A stretch of DNA of 13,540 nucleotides from Candidatus Omnitrophota bacterium (GTDB taxonomy: Bacteria; Ratteibacteria; UBA8468; B48-G9; JAFGKM01): NCBI GenBank assembly GCA_023819545.1, contig JAMWCA010000022.1, forward strand, positions 1 to 13,540, given 5' to 3'. Each line of letters begins with the position of its first letter. The stretch's first letter is position 1. The notes under the pieces were generated by a model. That model had not been told where the DNA came from and made no database searches. It saw nothing but the letters and a program-made list of their open reading frames with translations. This document shows, piece after piece, positions 1-6,508 of this stretch. Position numbers and translations under genes: made by a program.

Positions 1-389
1 GGTAAGATTTTTAACCAAACATTTCTTGTTCTTGGACCATCAAATTCACATAAATAAATCCCTTGCCATGTTCCGAGTTGTAAAGAATTATTCTCTATAA
101 AAACAGTTAATGAATGACCAACAATACTTGATTTTATGTGAGCATCTGCATTTCCTTCTGTATGAGAATACTTATCATTTTCTGGAACAAGTTGTTCAAG
201 TTTTTCAATTATATCCTTTCTTACTGAAGGGTCTGCATTTTCATTTATTGTAAGACCACATGTAGTATGAGGAACAAATATATAACAGATACCACTTTTA
301 ACATTTTTACTTTTCAATATTCTTTCTATTTCTCCTGTTATATCAACAAATTCAGTCCTCCTTTTTGTCTGTATTATAATTTTTTCCAT
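1..389 (-). CDS. YjbQ/UPF0047 family protein (3' end cut by window)
   Basis: The 129 visible codons match the YjbQ (UPF0047) family, small beta-rich proteins of about 130 to 140 residues, some reported to have weak thiamine-phosphate synthase activity; the true role is unsettled. Visible family motifs are HTTCGLTINEN at residues 41-51, NADAH ending at His84, then GTWQGIYLCEFDGPR at 106-120, the usual C-terminal block. Only the last few residues and the stop codon lie outside the window. The start is the ATG at 387-389, preceded by AGAGGA, which lies in the last codons of the M18 peptidase gene; the gap after that gene's stop is three bases, so the two are almost certainly cotranscribed. Family assignment is firm; biochemical function is not. 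Confidence 0.93.
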   Translation of the reverse strand, partial: MEKIIIQTKRRTEFVDITGEIERILKSKNVKSGICYIFVPHTTCGLTINENADPSVRKDIIEKLEQLVPENDKYSHTEGNADAHIKSSIVGHSLTVFIENNSLQLGTWQGIYLCEFDGPRTRNVWLKIL

Positions 390-392
390 ATC

Positions 393-1757
393 TCAATCCT
401 CTAAATAAAAAACTTTATAACCTTCAAAAGTTGAATAAATATCTATTTTACCAGTCAACTCAAAAGGTGCATGCATTGATAAAACACCAGTCCCACAATC
501 AATCGTATCTATATTATATCTCGCAAAATATGAAGCAACTGTTCCACCACCACCAAGTTCAAGTTTTCCAATCTCTCCAGGTTGCCAAAGAACTTTGTTT
601 TTGTCAAATATCTTTCTTATGTAAGCAATATATTCACCTGTCGGTTCAGTACTTCCAGATTTTCCCCTTGCTCCTGTTATTTTAGTTAGAACAACACCAC
701 AATTTATTCTTGCTGCATTTTTTGGCTCATATGCCTCTTTATAATTAGGGTCAAGAAGTGTATTTACATCACCTGATATTGCTTTTGAATTCTCAAATAA
801 TTTCCTCTTTTCTAAAATTGAATAACCCGATTTTTCAAGAATTTCTTCAATTAAGTATTCAAAGAAAGATGAAGATGCACTTGTTGAACCACGACTTCCA
901 ATTTCTTCTTGATCAACTAAAATACAAAAAATATTATTTATAGAATCAATTGAATTAAGTAATGCAGTAAAAGAAGCATAAGAACAAACCCTATCATCCT
1001 GACCATATGCAAGAATCATACTCCCGTCAATACCTGCATCTTTTGCTTTTCCAGAAGGAACAAGTTCAAGTTCGCTACTTATAAGGTCTTCTTCTTCAAT
1101 TCCATAATTTTCTTTTAATATTCTTAAAATATTATTTTTAACTTTCTCTTTCTCTTTATTTTTATCAGGAGTTGTTCCAATTAAAACATTTAAACTTTCA
1201 CCAGGAAAACCATCCTCAATAGTTTTTTTATATTGTTCTTTTGCAAGATGTGGAAGTAAATCAGTAATGGTTAAAACAGGGTCATTTTCTTTTTCACCTA
1301 TCTCAATTTCTTTTATAGTTCCATCCTTCATAAAAACAAATCCATGTAGAGCAAGTGGAATTGTCAACCAATGATATTTCTTTATTCCTCCATAATAATA
1401 TGTTTTGAATAATGCAATATTTTCATCTTCATAAAGTGGGCTTGTTTTTAAATCAATTCTCGGACAATCAACATGAGCAACAATAAATTTACAACCTTCA
1501 GTTAATTTTTTCTCACCAATAATTCCAAATATAACTTCTCTACCTTTATTTATTTTAAAAAATTTATCTCCTTTCTTTAACTTTTCATATTTTTCCACTT
1601 CTTTAAATCCTAACTTTTTACTTTCTTCTATACAAGTTTTAATAAATTTTCTTACTGTCTTATTTTCGCTTAAAAATTTTTTGTAGTTTTCACAATAATC
1701 AAAAACATCTTTTATCTTTTTCTCATCCCATATTTCATACCCACTTTTTCTTTCCAT
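393..1757 (-). CDS. M18 family zinc aminopeptidase (aspartyl aminopeptidase-like)
   Basis: This is a 454-residue cytosolic metallo-aminopeptidase of family M18, which removes N-terminal residues, typically acidic ones in characterised members. The dinuclear zinc site can be followed through the protein: His95 in HVDCPR, Asp254 in GQDDR, Glu284/Glu285 in DQEEIGS, Asp330 in SGDVN and His429 in MHAPFE. The spacing and order agree with the family, and the length is typical (about 430 to 480). There is no signal peptide. The ATG start follows a perfect AGGAGGTAA ribosome site six bases upstream, formed by the last codons of the DUF2905 gene, so it is the middle gene of a DUF2905-M18-yjbQ operon. 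Substrate preference cannot be read from sequence; peptide turnover is the likely job. Confidence 0.95.
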   Translation of the reverse strand: MERKSGYEIWDEKKIKDVFDYCENYKKFLSENKTVRKFIKTCIEESKKLGFKEVEKYEKLKKGDKFFKINKGREVIFGIIGEKKLTEGCKFIVAHVDCPRIDLKTSPLYEDENIALFKTYYYGGIKKYHWLTIPLALHGFVFMKDGTIKEIEIGEKENDPVLTITDLLPHLAKEQYKKTIEDGFPGESLNVLIGTTPDKNKEKEKVKNNILRILKENYGIEEEDLISSELELVPSGKAKDAGIDGSMILAYGQDDRVCSYASFTALLNSIDSINNIFCILVDQEEIGSRGSTSASSSFFEYLIEEILEKSGYSILEKRKLFENSKAISGDVNTLLDPNYKEAYEPKNAARINCGVVLTKITGARGKSGSTEPTGEYIAYIRKIFDKNKVLWQPGEIGKLELGGGGTVASYFARYNIDTIDCGTGVLSMHAPFELTGKIDIYSTFEGYKVFYLED

Positions 1758-1760
1758 ATA

Positions 1761-1976
1761 TTACCTCCTAAATAATAATGAAAAAATTATTGTCAAAATT
1801 ATACTTATAATTATGCTTGAAACAATTGGAAAATAAAAAACAAAATTTTCTCTCTTTATAAAAATATCACCGGGCAATCTACCAATAGGAAATTTTATCC
1901 CTTTGTAAATAACATATCCAACAAAAATTAGCACAACTCCTATAGTTAATAAAAATTTTCCTATAAATTTTTCCAT
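1761..1976 (-). CDS. DUF2905 family small membrane protein
   Basis: This 71-residue protein has two hydrophobic helices (about residues 4-24 and 48-68) separated by a short loop with GRLPGDI at 32-38, the hallmark of the DUF2905 family (function unknown). It probably sits in the inner membrane as a hairpin. The ATG at 1974-1976 has no clear Shine-Dalgarno sequence. It is the first gene of the operon with the M18 peptidase and yjbQ, and a candidate promoter lies just upstream at 1999-2027. Its last two codons are AGG AGG (Arg-Arg) followed by TAA, and this string is also the ribosome site of the next gene. Family call is good; no function can be stated. Confidence 0.88.
   Translation of the reverse strand: MEKFIGKFLLTIGVVLIFVGYVIYKGIKFPIGRLPGDIFIKRENFVFYFPIVSSIIISIILTIIFSLLFRR
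1763..1769 (-). promoter_or_regulatory. Ribosome binding site for the M18 peptidase inside the DUF2905 3' end
   Basis: On the minus strand this reads AGGAGGT, the strongest Shine-Dalgarno match in the left part of the window. It is made of the terminal Arg-Arg codons and the first base of the stop codon of the DUF2905 gene, and lies five bases before the peptidase ATG. Translation of the two genes is probably coupled. Confidence 0.75.
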
Positions 1977-1998
1977 TTTCTAAATAATTTTAGAATTT

Positions 1999-2027
1999 AT
2001 TTTACCTTAAAAGAAAAGTTTTGAAAA
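1999..2027 (-). promoter_or_regulatory. Candidate promoter of the DUF2905-M18-yjbQ operon
   Basis: On the minus strand: -35 TTTTCA at 2022-2027, a 17-base spacer, and -10 TAAAAT at 1999-2004. The predicted RNA start near 1992 would give a leader of about 16 bases. The -10 context GGTAAAATAAATT is shared letter for letter with the candidate panD promoter, which supports it. In AT-rich DNA such matches also arise by chance. Confidence 0.42.
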
Positions 2028-2031
2028 CCTT

Positions 2032-2994
2032 TTATTCATCAATTTGGAATTTAATTTCAGTAAAATATTTAGCAGTTTCATATTTTAAAACAATATCAAG
2101 AAATTTTTTAAATGGAAAATTTTTTAAAACTTTCTCATATTCTTGAAAAAACTTATTGAGTTCATTTATATTGAGAAATCCGGTTTTAAGTTTTTCATAT
2201 ATTTCTTCAAAATCTTTTTTCTCAATATTTACATAATTTTTTAGTTCATTATATATCTGTTGTTTTTTATTTTCTTCAATAATCAAACTAAATTCATCTT
2301 CAATAGTTTTCTCAGCATCAATTCCAAATTCGTAATTATAGGACGATATATTTTGAATAAAAAAATTAAGAATCTTCAAATTTCTTTTTGTTGCTAATTT
2401 TTTATATAGCCAGCCAAAAAGAATTGGGATTAAAATAAAAAGAAAAATAAAGTATAGTCCTGTTCCTGTAATACCAACGAAAATTCCAAATCCAGGGGTC
2501 CCATAATAAATAACTTTCACATATTCAATAAAACCCATTATAAAACCTGATTTAAATTTAAAAATAAAAGGATATGAAAAATCAAAAATAAGTAATAAAA
2601 ATCCTAAAGTTAAACCCCTTATATACCCATAATCTTGAGCATTCTCTTCGGTTAAAGTAAGTGGAATTCCAAAAATTCTTTTTTCTTTATTAAAAAAAGT
2701 TTTCGCAATTTGAATTAAATTCTCTTTGACTTCATCAAGTTTTTCAAAAGTTCCATAAATGATAAATTCTTTTGAATTTTTAAAAATTGCACAAAACTTA
2801 TTAATTGGAGGATTAAATTCACTTAAAAAATGTGGAAATATAAAATTTTTCTTTGTATATATCTCCCAAAAACCAACATCTGTTTTTAAAATATCTTCTT
2901 TCATAAATCCGAGATAGCCAAGTATCTGGTATGTTTTCGTATCTAATTTTTTAAAATATTTTATTTTCTCATAAATTTTTTTAATCTCTGACAT
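2032..2994 (-). CDS. Unrecognised two-helix membrane protein
   Basis: I do not recognise this protein of about 320 residues. It has a soluble N-terminal part (residues 1-125), a hydrophobic segment near 127-147, a strongly hydrophobic Gly-rich segment near 171-199, and a charged, probably helical C-terminal part (200-322) rich in Lys and Glu. There is no signal peptide, so both tails may face the cytosol with the two helices forming a membrane hairpin. A TTG at 2998-3000 is also in frame, but I prefer the ATG at 2992-2994 because the best promoter predicts an RNA start at about 2995. Neither start has a Shine-Dalgarno sequence. It runs in the same direction as the downstream DUF2905 gene, with a 55-base gap that holds a separate candidate promoter. 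The intact frame and codon use like its neighbours argue that it is real. Confidence 0.8.
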   Translation of the reverse strand: MSEIKKIYEKIKYFKKLDTKTYQILGYLGFMKEDILKTDVGFWEIYTKKNFIFPHFLSEFNPPINKFCAIFKNSKEFIIYGTFEKLDEVKENLIQIAKTFFNKEKRIFGIPLTLTEENAQDYGYIRGLTLGFLLLIFDFSYPFIFKFKSGFIMGFIEYVKVIYYGTPGFGIFVGITGTGLYFIFLFILIPILFGWLYKKLATKRNLKILNFFIQNISSYNYEFGIDAEKTIEDEFSLIIEENKKQQIYNELKNYVNIEKKDFEEIYEKLKTGFLNINELNKFFQEYEKVLKNFPFKKFLDIVLKYETAKYFTEIKFQIDE

Positions 2995-3001
2995 TTTCAA
3001 A

Positions 3002-3030
3002 ATTTTACAATAAAAAAATGAGGTTGTAAA
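3002..3030 (-). promoter_or_regulatory. Candidate promoter of the unrecognised membrane protein gene
   Basis: On the minus strand: -35 TTTACA at 3025-3030, a 17-base spacer ending in TG (extended -10), and -10 TAAAAT at 3002-3007. The predicted start is at about 2995, one base before the preferred ATG, which would make the messenger essentially leaderless. The same three elements with the same spacing occur before the creatininase-family gene at 9126-9154. Confidence 0.5.
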
Positions 3031-3031
3031 A
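3003..3031. repeat. Inverted repeat between divergent genes (candidate operator)
   Basis: TTTTACAA at 3003-3010 is mirrored exactly by TTGTAAAA at 3024-3031 with 13 bases between. The arms coincide with the -10 and -35 elements of the minus-strand promoter and with the -35 of the panD promoter. The core TTTACA-15-TGTAAA recurs with identical spacing at 9128-9154. Confidence 0.5.
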
Positions 3032-3051
3032 AAATTAAAATACGGTAAAAT
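3024..3051 (+). promoter_or_regulatory. Candidate promoter of the panD-lnt-rnc operon
   Basis: -35 TTGTAA at 3024-3029, a 16-base spacer, -10 TAAAAT at 3046-3051 in the context GGTAAAATAAATT. The predicted RNA start near 3058 leaves a leader of about 22 bases that contains AAGGA before the panD ATG. Its -35 overlaps the -35 of the divergent promoter, so the two may compete for polymerase. Confidence 0.42.
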
Positions 3052-3079
3052 AAATTATATTTATTAAAGAAGGACTAAA

Positions 3080-3427
3080 ATGAGGATAATGACAAGATGT
3101 AAAATTAAAGGTGGGAAAGTAACTGATAAGAATCTTTATTATGAAGGAAGTATAACAATTGACAAGAAAATATTGGAAGTTGCTGATATTTTACCAGGTG
3201 AAATGGTTTATGTTTTGAATTTAAATAATGGAGCAAGGATTTTTACATATGTTATTGAAGGTGAAGAAAATTCTGGAACTATATGCTTAAATGGCCCTTC
3301 TGCAAGATTTTTTGAAATTGGAGATGAAGTTATTATTCTTGGGATATCAATAGTTGAAGAAGAGAAAATAAAAGATTTGAGAATGAAAATAATTAAACTT
3401 GGTGAAAAAAATAAAATTGAGAAGTAA
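3080..3427 (+). CDS. panD: Aspartate 1-decarboxylase (pyruvoyl-dependent)
   Basis: PanD converts L-aspartate to beta-alanine, the amine half of pantothenate and so of coenzyme A. At 115 residues it is slightly shorter than the E. coli enzyme (126). The self-cleavage site is clear: YYEGS, with Gly23-Ser24 as the bond broken to create the pyruvoyl group. Lys8, Arg53, Thr56, Tyr57 and Asn71 align with E. coli Lys9, Arg54, Thr57, Tyr58 and Asn72 at a constant offset of one, which supports the chosen ATG. AAGGA stands five bases before the start. It leads an operon in which the next gene, lnt, begins inside its last codons. No panB or panC is in the window. Confidence 0.96.
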   Translation: MRIMTRCKIKGGKVTDKNLYYEGSITIDKKILEVADILPGEMVYVLNLNNGARIFTYVIEGEENSGTICLNGPSARFFEIGDEVIILGISIVEEEKIKDLRMKIIKLGEKNKIEK

Positions 3428-4853
3428 CTTTCTTTTAAATTTAGTTATTTGTTTAATCAGTGCTCTTTTATTATTTTTTTCCTTTCCACCATTCAATTTT
3501 TGGTATTTTTCTTTTGTTTCTTTTGTTCCAATTTTTCTAATAAGTGATAAAGAAAGTTTTTTAAAAATTTTTTATGGATTATTTTCAGGATTTATTTTTT
3601 ATTCTATATCTCTTTCATGGTTAAATAAAGTTTCAGGACCTATTTATTTACTTCTTGCTCTTTATCTCTCAATCTACTGGGCAATTTTTATCTTCTTTAT
3701 CTTTTCTTTTAATAGGAAAAAAATCATATTTCTTGGTGCTTGTTTATGGGTTTTTCTTGAAATAATAATGTCATATCTTTTAACTGGCTTCCCATGGCTT
3801 GTTATCGGATTATCTCAATATAAAAATTACTATATATCACAAATTGCAAAGTTTACTGGAATTTACGGTATATCCTTTATCATAATTGCTTCAAATTTAT
3901 TTATTTACAGTTTGGTAAAAAAAGAATTCTCTTTACAGATGATTTTTTTTATTCTTTTACTAATTTTTCTTTTTTCAATCTTAAAATTCCCTGTTAAAAA
4001 AGAAAAAAAGGGAAATTTAGAAATATGTTTAATACAGCCAAATTTTAAAATATCTGAAATAGATTCTAATGAGAACAAAGATGCAATTTTATCTTTTCTT
4101 GATAAATATACAAAAAATAAAAATTTTGATTTAATTGTTCTCCCAGAAGGAACTTATCAAAATGTAATTACTGAAGATTTTGAATTAATCAACAAATTGA
4201 AGGAATTTTCAAAAATCAATAAGACAGGGATTTTAATTGGAACATTTACAAAACAGGATAACAATCTTTATAATTCAGGAGTTTTTATTAATAATGATAT
4301 AATTGATGTCTATAATAAAATCCATCTTGTTCCATATGGAGAATTCATTCTTGGGGAAAGATTTATTTTGATTAGAAAAATATTTTATAAAATTGCTGGT
4401 TATTATCCAGAATTGAAACCAGGGAATAACTACAAAACTTTTAAATACAAAAATATAAAATTTTCAACTCTTATATGTTATGAAAATATTTTTACAGATA
4501 TGAGTTATAATTTTTTAAAAAATAAAACTGATTTTTTTATTGTAATTACAAATGATTCATGGTTTGGAGATTCATTTGGTCCTTATCAACATTTTTATCA
4601 TAATATTTTTAGAGCGATTGAAACAGGTAGATATTTTTTACAGACAGGATTAACAGGAATAACAGGAATAATAAGTCCAGAAGGAAAAATAGAGAAAATT
4701 CTTGAGAAAGAAAATAAACAATTATTTTTTGAGGGGATTTTAAATTTTTCTTTACCTGTAGAGATTTATGAAACCTTTTATTCAAAATATGGAATTTATC
4801 CATTTTTTTTGTTTTGTCTAATTTTAACAGGACTTTTAATATGCAGGAATTAG
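3399..4853 (+). CDS. lnt: Apolipoprotein N-acyltransferase
   Basis: Lnt transfers an acyl chain from a phospholipid to the N-terminal cysteine of lipoproteins at the inner membrane, the last step of lipoprotein maturation in diderm bacteria. The first 200 or so residues are a chain of hydrophobic helices with the family motif GFPWLVIGLSQ (130-140). They are followed by a nitrilase domain whose catalytic triad is visible: Glu250 in LPEGT, Lys307 in NKIHLVPYGE and Cys360 in LICYEN. TNDSWFGDSFGP at 384-395 is also typical. A last hydrophobic segment closes the protein. Length is 484 against 512 in E. coli. The start is uncertain: TTG 3399, GTG 3402 and TTG 3417 are all in frame; only TTG 3417 has a Shine-Dalgarno-like GGTGA upstream. 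All overlap panD, so translation is probably coupled. Confidence 0.95.
   Translation: MVKKIKLRSNFLLNLVICLISALLLFFSFPPFNFWYFSFVSFVPIFLISDKESFLKIFYGLFSGFIFYSISLSWLNKVSGPIYLLLALYLSIYWAIFIFFIFSFNRKKIIFLGACLWVFLEIIMSYLLTGFPWLVIGLSQYKNYYISQIAKFTGIYGISFIIIASNLFIYSLVKKEFSLQMIFFILLLIFLFSILKFPVKKEKKGNLEICLIQPNFKISEIDSNENKDAILSFLDKYTKNKNFDLIVLPEGTYQNVITEDFELINKLKEFSKINKTGILIGTFTKQDNNLYNSGVFINNDIIDVYNKIHLVPYGEFILGERFILIRKIFYKIAGYYPELKPGNNYKTFKYKNIKFSTLICYENIFTDMSYNFLKNKTDFFIVITNDSWFGDSFGPYQHFYHNIFRAIETGRYFLQTGLTGITGIISPEGKIEKILEKENKQLFFEGILNFSLPVEIYETFYSKYGIYPFFLFCLILTGLLICRN
4829..4832 (+). promoter_or_regulatory. Ribosome binding site that sets the rnc start
   Basis: AGGA lies eight bases before the ATG at 4841 and inside the end of lnt. 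It favours ATG 4841 over the in-frame TTG at 4814, which has no such site and would add nine residues that RNase III proteins do not have. Confidence 0.6.
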
Positions 4854-5476
4854 AAAAAATAATTGGATATGAATTTAAAAATAAAAAATTACTTGAAGAA
4901 GCATTAACACATCCCTCTTATTCAAACAATCTAACATATCAACGGCTTGAATTTCTTGGTGATTTAATTTTAGATACTGTTATTGGAATTTATTTATTCA
5001 AAAAACATAAAGATAAAAAAGAAGAATTTTTGACAAATTTAAAAGCATCTTATGTAAATAGAAATTATCTAAAGAAAGTATGCGATGAAATTCAAATAAT
5101 CAAATTTGTCAAACATAAAAATTGTAATATTAAAAGAACAGATAAATTTATTGAAGCAATAATAGGTGCATTATATCTTGACGGTGGTTGGAGAGTCGTC
5201 AAAAAATTTATAAAAAGATTTATTTTAAATAGAGAACTTGAACCACTGAAAGATTATAAAAATTTAATTTTAAATTACTCTCTAAAAAATAAAGGAGTTG
5301 TTCCAGAATATAAAGTTATTTCTGAAAAAACATATCATAATAAAAAAGAATTCGTAGTTGAAGTTAGAATAAAAGGGATAAAGAAAAAAGGAAAAGGGAA
5401 AGGAGAAAATAAAAAAGAGGCAGAAATAATTGCAGCCAAAGAACTTTTACAAAAAATTTTAGGTCATACCTTTTAA
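4841..5476 (+). CDS. rnc: Ribonuclease III with atypical active-site residues
   Basis: RNase III cuts double-stranded RNA, for example in rRNA processing. The 211 residues comprise an N-terminal nuclease domain (about 1-140) with the signature RLEFLGDLIL at 35-44 and IEAIIGALYLDGG at 104-116, then a double-stranded-RNA-binding domain (about 143-208) ending in KKEAEIIAAKELL. Several active-site features are unusual. The Glu that normally begins the ERLEFLGD signature is Gln34. In the second motif the usual Asp three residues before the catalytic Glu105 is Lys102, with an Asp displaced to 101. The segment from Asp41 to Glu105 is eight residues shorter than in E. coli. Glu37, Asp41, Glu61 and Glu105 are kept. 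It overlaps lnt by 13 bases and closes the panD-lnt-rnc operon. Family identity is firm; normal catalysis is less so. Confidence 0.93.
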   Translation: MQELEKIIGYEFKNKKLLEEALTHPSYSNNLTYQRLEFLGDLILDTVIGIYLFKKHKDKKEEFLTNLKASYVNRNYLKKVCDEIQIIKFVKHKNCNIKRTDKFIEAIIGALYLDGGWRVVKKFIKRFILNRELEPLKDYKNLILNYSLKNKGVVPEYKVISEKTYHNKKEFVVEVRIKGIKKKGKGKGENKKEAEIIAAKELLQKILGHTF

Positions 5477-5492
5477 AAAATTTACTTTTTTT

Positions 5493-5509
5493 ATTTGAAT
5501 ATTTCAAAT
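5493..5509. repeat. Palindrome ATTTGAA-TAT-TTCAAAT (candidate operator)
   Basis: Two perfect seven-base arms flank a three-base centre in the 65-base gap before the sialidase-like gene. The palindrome covers the proposed -35 element. A dimeric repressor or activator site is possible; AT-rich DNA makes short palindromes fairly common. Confidence 0.4.
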
Positions 5510-5521
5510 TTTCGTTAAAAT
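5495..5521 (+). promoter_or_regulatory. Candidate promoter of the sialidase-like/lyase operon
   Basis: -35 TTGAAT at 5495-5500, a short 15-base spacer, -10 TAAAAT at 5516-5521. The predicted start near 5528 gives a leader of about 14 bases with the ribosome site AGGAGG at 5530-5535. The short spacer weakens the call and might indicate activator dependence. Confidence 0.33.
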
Positions 5522-5541
5522 AACACAAAAGGAGGGATGAA

Positions 5542-6489
5542 ATGGAAATAAGATGTGTATGGTGGGATGGATATCATAATGCTTTCACAGATATAATAAA
5601 ACATAAAGATAGATTTTTTATAACATTCAGACATGGAACAAGTCACGGACGTCAAGGAAAAGGTGAGATATATGTAATTTTTTCAAAAGACCTAACAGAA
5701 TGGGGATTAGTAAAAAAATTCCCAGCACTTATTGATAGTAGAGACCCAAAATTTTTTAAATTCAGAGATAAATTAGGTGTGGTGTTTGGTGCATATTCTA
5801 ATTTTGAAATGGGAAAAATAGATATTTATATAAGTTATTCTGAAGATGGAATAAATTGGGGAAAACTTATAAAAATTGAGAATTACAATTTATGGTTCTG
5901 GAGGATAAGAAATTTTAAAGAAAAATTATATGCGACTGCTTATGAATTAAAAGAAAATGGAACATATTTATATTTATCAGACAATGGAATAAATTTTAAA
6001 CAAGTATCTCAAATAGTAAAAGGTGAATATGCAAATGAATCTGATTTATTATTTGAAGATGATGGTTTATGTTATGCAATAGTAAGGAGAGAAAATTGGC
6101 AAACACCTATTTTCGCAATTTCACAACCACCTTATAAAAAATGGGAGAAATATAATTTAAACTACATTGTTCAAGGACCGCATATTTTTAAATTTAAAAA
6201 TCAAATCTATATTGCAGGAAGGGTTTATATTAAAAATGGAAATTTACTCTCCCAAAAAGAAGATGAATACGAAACAAAAACTGCGATATTAAAAATTGAT
6301 ATGGAAAATTACAAACTAATACCTATAAAAATTCTTCCAAGTTCAGGTGATACTTCTTATTGTGGTTCAATTGTTGATAATGAGAGATTATTTTTAACTT
6401 ATTATTCACAACATGAATTAGGACTAAAAGAAAGTAAAGTTGAAAAAAATGCGTCAGGAATATATCTTTTAACTACTGAATCTTTATAA
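5542..6489 (+). CDS. Sialidase-like BNR beta-propeller protein
   Basis: This 315-residue protein looks like the cytosolic BNR/sialidase-like propellers often annotated as exo-alpha-sialidases. Three Asp-box-like motifs occur at even spacing: SKDLTEW (48-54), SEDGINW (100-106) and SDNGINF (146-152). Other features of this group are NAFTDII near the start, FRHGTSH (29-35) and SRDPKFF (66-72), where Arg30 and Arg67 are candidate substrate-binding arginines. There is no signal peptide, so any substrate must be inside the cell. AGGAGG stands six bases before the ATG. The next gene, 19 bases on, is an N-acetylneuraminate-lyase-like aldolase, which fits action on a sialic-acid-type sugar. The catalytic Tyr/Glu pair of true sialidases is not identifiable by eye, so a related glycosidase, phosphorylase or binding propeller is also possible. 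Confidence 0.72.
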   Translation: MEIRCVWWDGYHNAFTDIIKHKDRFFITFRHGTSHGRQGKGEIYVIFSKDLTEWGLVKKFPALIDSRDPKFFKFRDKLGVVFGAYSNFEMGKIDIYISYSEDGINWGKLIKIENYNLWFWRIRNFKEKLYATAYELKENGTYLYLSDNGINFKQVSQIVKGEYANESDLLFEDDGLCYAIVRRENWQTPIFAISQPPYKKWEKYNLNYIVQGPHIFKFKNQIYIAGRVYIKNGNLLSQKEDEYETKTAILKIDMENYKLIPIKILPSSGDTSYCGSIVDNERLFLTYYSQHELGLKESKVEKNASGIYLLTTESL

Positions 6490-6508
6490 ATTAGATAGGA
6501 GGAAAAAA

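Noticed and set aside
431..943. Plus-strand open frames opposite the M18 peptidase
   Set aside because: They lie wholly within a well supported gene on the other strand, have His/Gln/Leu-rich compositions typical of antisense frames, and have no plausible ribosome site.
1978..1995. Seven-base hairpin TTCTAAA-TAAT-TTTAGAA before the DUF2905 start
   Set aside because: The pairing is almost all A-T, and the predicted RNA start near 1992 would cut off part of one arm, so an RNA switch is poorly supported.
4814..4840. Longer RNase III starting at TTG 4814
   Set aside because: The extra nine residues are not typical of the family, and ATG 4841 has AGGA at a good distance.
5475..5492. A-run and T-run after rnc that could form a terminator
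   Set aside because: A six-pair stem of only A-U pairs is too weak for a convincing intrinsic terminator, and such runs are common in this base composition.
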